A program made the position numbers and the translations under genes. Shown here one piece after another: positions 5,784 through 8,021 of a stretch of 8,021 nucleotides of DNA. The notes under the pieces are model-generated. The model made no database searches. It was not told the DNA's origin and worked only from the letters and a program-made list of their open reading frames with translations. How positions within the stretch are numbered: position 1 is the first letter of the stretch; every line of letters begins with the position of its first letter. Source of the stretch: an uncultured Bacteroidota bacterium (GTDB lineage Bacteria; Bacteroidota; Bacteroidia; Chitinophagales; Chitinophagaceae); assembly GCA_946479055.1 (NCBI GenBank), contig CAMLEX010000198.1:1-8021 (forward strand). Direction: 5' to 3'.

Positions 5784-6698
5784 AGCTATTTTTCCATTTT
5801 TATAAATACCATAAATTTTTAACTCCGCTGTCAATGGTTTTATCTCTTCAATGATCTTTTCAAATTGCTCTACGGAATCAAATTCCATATCAGCATGAAA
5901 GCTGTATTTAAAATCGCTGCCGGGTATAGGAAAACTTTGCAACTTGCTCAGGTTAATACCACCTTCTGCTATTTTCGTCAACACTTTTGCCAGGCTGCCT
6001 CTTGAATGATCTGTATGAAAATTAACAGATGCTTTATCGGCAACTTCTACCGGCTGTGCCATATCTTCTCTTTGCAATACCAAAAACCTAGTGTAATTAT
6101 TTTTCAGCGTATGAATATTCGGAGCAATCACATCCAGGTCAAATAAATCAGCAGCCAGTTTACTGGCGATAGCGGCAATATGTTTGCTTTTATGTTGATG
6201 AACATGTTTTGCGCTCAATGCTGTATCATCTGTTTCTACCAGTTTCCATTTATACTTATCCAAAAAATCGTAGCATTGCTGAAGAGCCATTGTATGGGAA
6301 TGTACTTCCCTGATATCTTCCAGTTTTACTCCCCGGTTTACCAACAGGTTCTGTCTAATATGCAGGTATACTTCACCGGTTACTTTCAGGTTACTTTTCT
6401 GTAATAAGTTATAGTTAGGTAAAATGCTTCCGGCAATTGAATTCTCTATCGCCATCATACCGCCATCACTTTCTTTTTTAATGGCAGCGATTTTTACTAC
6501 ATCACGGAATGTAGCACAGGGAATCACTTCCACATTTTTTCCAAAAAATTGCCGGGCGGCTACCTGGTGAAAGCTTCCTTCGTACCCTTGTATGGAGATA
6601 CGGGCGGCAGCCCCCTCCCGACCTCCCCCCTTTGGGGAGAAACCCAACTCACTTGCCTCGCTTTTCGAAGATTCAGATACTTTTTGCATTTCCTTCAT
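5778..6698 (-). CDS. pheA: Prephenate dehydratase with C-terminal ACT domain
   Basis: PheA decarboxylates and dehydrates prephenate to phenylpyruvate, the committed step to phenylalanine. It has 306 residues from the ATG at 6698. The catalytic domain (about 33-210) shows ISIQGYEGSFHQ near its start, IENSIAGSI at 84-92, HSHTMALQQC at 133-142, and NNYTRFLVL at 200-208 with the catalytic TRF motif. The ACT domain (about 213-295) shows DHSRGSLAKVL at 230-240 and LQSFPIPG at 253-260; the classical Phe-binding ESRP motif is replaced by QSFP. There is no fused chorismate mutase, which instead sits on the DAHP synthase. The frame is open to a TTG at 6731, but the ATG aligns with that of tyrA. Oddity: residues 1-32 are an extension made of repeat sequence (MKEMQKVSESSKSEAS plus a Gly-rich palindrome-coded piece). 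First structural gene after the attenuator; the stop codon lies in a repeat. Confidence 0.95.
   Translation of the reverse strand: MKEMQKVSESSKSEASELGFSPKGGGREGAAARISIQGYEGSFHQVAARQFFGKNVEVIPCATFRDVVKIAAIKKESDGGMMAIENSIAGSILPNYNLLQKSNLKVTGEVYLHIRQNLLVNRGVKLEDIREVHSHTMALQQCYDFLDKYKWKLVETDDTALSAKHVHQHKSKHIAAIASKLAADLFDLDVIAPNIHTLKNNYTRFLVLQREDMAQPVEVADKASVNFHTDHSRGSLAKVLTKIAEGGINLSKLQSFPIPGSDFKYSFHADMEFDSVEQFEKIIEEIKPLTAELKIYGIYKNGKIAV
6623..6639. repeat. GC-rich palindrome inside the pheA 5' end
   Basis: CTCCCC (6623-6628) pairs with GGGGAG (6634-6639) around a 5-bp loop. It is in frame and codes the FSPKGGG part of the PheA N-terminal extension. It occupies the same place after the shared N-terminal segment as the unrelated palindrome at 4348-4366 in tyrA. 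Confidence 0.75.
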
Positions 6699-6776
6699 TC
6701 TAGTATTTTTCAAATCATTAATACCATTCAACTTTCAGACTCCAAAGTCTCCCTTTAGGGAGATTTAGACGGTTTT
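6644..6776 (-). repeat. Duplicated 5' segment, pheA copy
   Basis: Counterpart of 4372-4504. In transcription order it has the 38-bp palindromic unit (6736-6773), the spacer with ATTTGAAAAAT, the ATG at 6698, and codons for MKEMQKVSESSKSEAS. Most differences in the coding part are single-base changes that keep the reading frame and largely conservative residues (V/M, I/V). The upstream spacer has one 1-nt gap. Confidence 0.88.
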
Positions 6777-6780
6777 TTTT

Positions 6781-6820
6781 CAGACTCCTAAAGTCTTCCC
6801 TTCGGGAAGATTTAGATGGT
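6781..6820 (-). repeat. Third, non-coding copy of the palindromic unit
   Basis: This 40-bp unit has the same plan as 6736-6773 and 4463-4500: CAGACTC, a short spacer, AAGTCT, then an inverted repeat (here TCTTCCC TTC GGGAAGA) and ATTTAGATGGT. It lies in tandem with the pheA copy, 7 bp apart, between the attenuator terminator and pheA. The different core with preserved complementarity suggests the hairpin, rather than the exact sequence, is maintained. Confidence 0.85.
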
Positions 6821-6833
6821 CCGGGTTTTTCAC

Positions 6834-6862
6834 AAAAAAATCCCAGCCTTTTGGCCGGGATT
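6834..6862 (-). terminator. Intrinsic terminator (attenuator) before the aromatic operon
   Basis: In RNA from the minus strand, AAUCCCGGCC pairs with GGCUGGGAUU over 10 bp (one G-U pair) around an AAAA loop, directly followed by a run of seven U. This is a textbook Rho-independent terminator. It lies after the Phe/Tyr-rich leader reading frame and before pheA, so it would block transcription into the operon unless prevented. Read-through transcripts from the helicase gene would also meet it. Confidence 0.93.
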
Positions 6863-6915
6863 CTCTATGTTGATTTTAGTTGTTCTATCTTGTTTTCAAC
6901 AAAAGCATTCCCGAC
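6854..6915 (-). promoter_or_regulatory. Candidate antiterminator of the leader region
   Basis: GUCGGGA (6915-6909, leader codons 20-22) can pair over 7 bp, with one G-U pair, with UCCCGGC (6860-6854), which is part of the 5' arm of the terminator. The two structures therefore exclude each other. Between them UUUUGUUG can pair with CAACUAAAA (one bulge), which would bring the arms together. The 5' arm begins about nine nucleotides after the last Phe codon, so a ribosome halted early in the Phe/Tyr run would leave it free, whereas one moving to the stop codon would cover it. Pairing was judged by eye without energy calculation. Confidence 0.65.
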
Positions 6916-6974
6916 TTCATTCTAAAATAAAAGAAGCTAAAATAAAAACTAAAAAATGTGTTTGCTTTTGTCAT
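6885..6974 (-). CDS. Phe/Tyr-rich leader peptide of the aromatic operon
   Basis: This 29-codon reading frame starts with ATG at 6974 and ends with TAG at 6885-6887. Residues 7-17 are FFSFYFSFFYF: seven Phe and two Tyr in eleven, six of the Phe codons being TTT, one TTC, and both Tyr TAT. This composition resembles the known E. coli pheA and pheST leader peptides, and the stop lies 22 nt before the terminator stem, as expected for ribosome-mediated attenuation. The frame is open further upstream to an ATG at 7100, inside the helicase gene, but the promoter box at 6982-6989 makes 6974 the natural start. There is no Shine-Dalgarno, and the predicted transcript start is only a few nucleotides before the ATG. 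The peptide itself probably has no function; its translation rate is the signal for Phe/Tyr-tRNA charging. Function is inferred from composition and position. Confidence 0.82.
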   Translation of the reverse strand: MTKANTFFSFYFSFFYFRMKSGMLLLKTR

Positions 6975-6981
6975 ATTTCGA

Positions 6982-7012
6982 CAAATATAGTTGCAGAAAA
7001 AATTCTGAACAA
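6982..7012 (-). promoter_or_regulatory. Promoter of the leader/aromatic operon
   Basis: On the minus strand TATATTTG (6989-6982) matches the Bacteroidota -7 consensus TAnnTTTG exactly, and a TTG (7012-7010) lies 20 nt upstream, within the normal 17-23 nt spacing of the -33 element. Transcription would begin about 4-7 nt downstream, just before the leader ATG at 6974. Confidence 0.72.
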
Positions 7013-7065
7013 TTATTTTTTTGTTTTTCAGAAAATAATCTGTTGACCAAATAAAATTTATCAGT

Positions 7066-8021
7066 TTATTTTCTTCTGTCACCACCTGTATTTGCATCAT
7101 TCATCCTGATCTTACGGCCACGATAATTTTTGCCATCCATCGCTTTGATCATTTTTTTACCTGCAGATGGCTCAATCTCAATCCAACTGGTCATTTCCTT
7201 CATATCAATACGACCTAAAACTTCTTTTTTCAGATCACTCATATCAAGAATGAATTGCAAGAAACTTGCTTTATAAAATCCATCTTTGGTTCCAAGATTT
7301 ACGAACAGTCGTTGATAGTCCCCATTGCCGGCAAAACTTCTTCCTTTTGTATCACGATCTCTTTCACGTGGTGCTGCCCGTTCTACTTTTTCACCTCTTC
7401 GTTCGCCTCTTCTGTCATCGCCACGCATATTCAGATCCGCAGCATTTTCATAATATTTTAAGAAACGATCAAACTCTAACGCTGCAACACGTTGTAGAAT
7501 CTCTTCTTTCTCTGTGTTTTCAAACTTCTCTTTTAACAATGGTATATACGTTTCATATTCACCATGACTGATATCGGCCTGCAACATTCTATCAATAAAA
7601 TGAAAAAATTGTTTCCGGCATACATCTTTGCCACTCGGCACATCCATTTTATGAACACGGGTATTCACCAATCGTTCTATCTGACGGAGGCGATATGTTT
7701 CTTTTGGTGTCACTATCGAAACAGATATACCACTTTTGCCAGCCCGACCAGTACGGCCACTTCTATGGGTATATACTTCTACGTCATCGGGCAATTCATA
7801 ATTAATAACGTGGGTAATGCCTGTTACATCAATACCACGGGCTGCTACATCGGTAGCTATTAATAGCTGAATGCTTTTATCACGGAAAAGGCCCATTACC
7901 TTATCCCGTTGCTGCTGCGTCAAATCACCATGTATGGCATCAATGTCATAACCTTCTCTTGTCAATCTTTCCGCAATATCCTGTGTATCGGCTTTGGTAC
8001 GGGCAAACACAATACCGTAAA
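7066..8021 (-). CDS. DEAD-box ATP-dependent RNA helicase, C-terminal part
   Basis: The gene enters from beyond the window end, so its N-terminal RecA domain (Q motif, Walker A, DEAD box) is not visible; about 317 codons are present. The first possible start in view (GTG at 8010) is internal to a conserved motif, so the gene is cut, not short. Counting from that codon: IVFARTK is motif IV, AIHGDL at 25-30, LLIATDVAARGIDV at 49-62 is motif V, and YTHRSGRTGRAGKSG at 80-94 is motif VI with its arginine fingers. A charged Arg/Glu/Asp-rich linker (about 196-223) precedes a DbpA-type RNA-binding domain (about 232-305: RLFVNLGTKDGF, IGRIDM-like LGRIDM, GRKIRM). The family unwinds structured RNA, often during ribosome assembly or cold adaptation. 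It is not metabolically linked to the aromatic operon; the next promoter lies 54 bp after its stop. Confidence 0.93.
   Translation of the reverse strand, partial: YGIVFARTKADTQDIAERLTREGYDIDAIHGDLTQQQRDKVMGLFRDKSIQLLIATDVAARGIDVTGITHVINYELPDDVEVYTHRSGRTGRAGKSGISVSIVTPKETYRLRQIERLVNTRVHKMDVPSGKDVCRKQFFHFIDRMLQADISHGEYETYIPLLKEKFENTEKEEILQRVAALEFDRFLKYYENAADLNMRGDDRRGERRGEKVERAAPRERDRDTKGRSFAGNGDYQRLFVNLGTKDGFYKASFLQFILDMSDLKKEVLGRIDMKEMTSWIEIEPSAGKKMIKAMDGKNYRGRKIRMNDANTGGDRRK

Noticed and set aside
6816..7046. Plus-strand open frame of 76 codons across the leader region
   Set aside because: It is antisense to the promoter, leader frame and terminator, has no family resemblance or promoter, and is explained by the AT-rich sequence.
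6885..7100. Longer 71-codon version of the leader frame starting at 7100
   Set aside because: It would start inside the helicase gene, ahead of the consensus promoter, and its first 42 codons have no aromatic bias or family signature. The ATG at 6974 fits the promoter and attenuator layout.

Overview
This window looks like a chromosomal segment from a member of the Bacteroidota, most plausibly the Chitinophagaceae. The reasons are moderate-to-low GC, no Shine-Dalgarno sequences ahead of genes, promoter boxes of the TAnnTTTG type, a DAHP synthase carrying its chorismate mutase at the C-terminus, and gene junctions full of short palindromic repeats. The family-level placement is inference. All genes supported here are on the minus strand, so transcription runs from high to low coordinates.

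Layout in the direction of transcription: (1) 8021-7066, the 3' part of a DEAD-box RNA helicase with a DbpA-type RNA-binding domain. (2) 7012-6834, a compact regulatory region: a promoter, a 29-codon reading frame with nine Phe/Tyr codons in eleven, a possible antiterminator, and a strong intrinsic terminator. This has the form of a ribosome-dependent transcription attenuator and is the most interesting object in the window. (3) 6698-1, a six-gene aromatic amino acid cluster: prephenate dehydratase (pheA), a PLP aminotransferase, prephenate dehydrogenase (tyrA), DAHP synthase-chorismate mutase, 3-dehydroquinate synthase (aroB) and EPSP synthase (aroA, cut by the window edge).

How the genes work together: DAHP synthase opens the shikimate pathway, and AroB and AroA carry out its second and sixth steps. 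The fused chorismate mutase turns chorismate into prephenate. PheA and TyrA then convert prephenate to phenylpyruvate and 4-hydroxyphenylpyruvate, and the aminotransferase probably makes Phe and Tyr from these. The cluster is therefore biased to Phe and Tyr, matching a leader peptide rich in codons for exactly those two amino acids. The other shikimate enzymes (AroD/Q, AroE, AroK, AroC) are not in the window.

Second theme: repeats. Almost every junction carries a palindromic or dispersed repeat, and several run into coding sequence. The 5' ends of pheA and tyrA, two unrelated enzymes, share a duplicated stretch of about 130 bp that includes the start codon and about 17 codons. Both genes also end at copies of a second shared repeat. 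A palindrome lies in frame near the tyrA start, and a 7-bp tandem repeat lies inside aroA. Apart from the junctions described, I see no RNA genes, transposase, CRISPR array or plus-strand gene.
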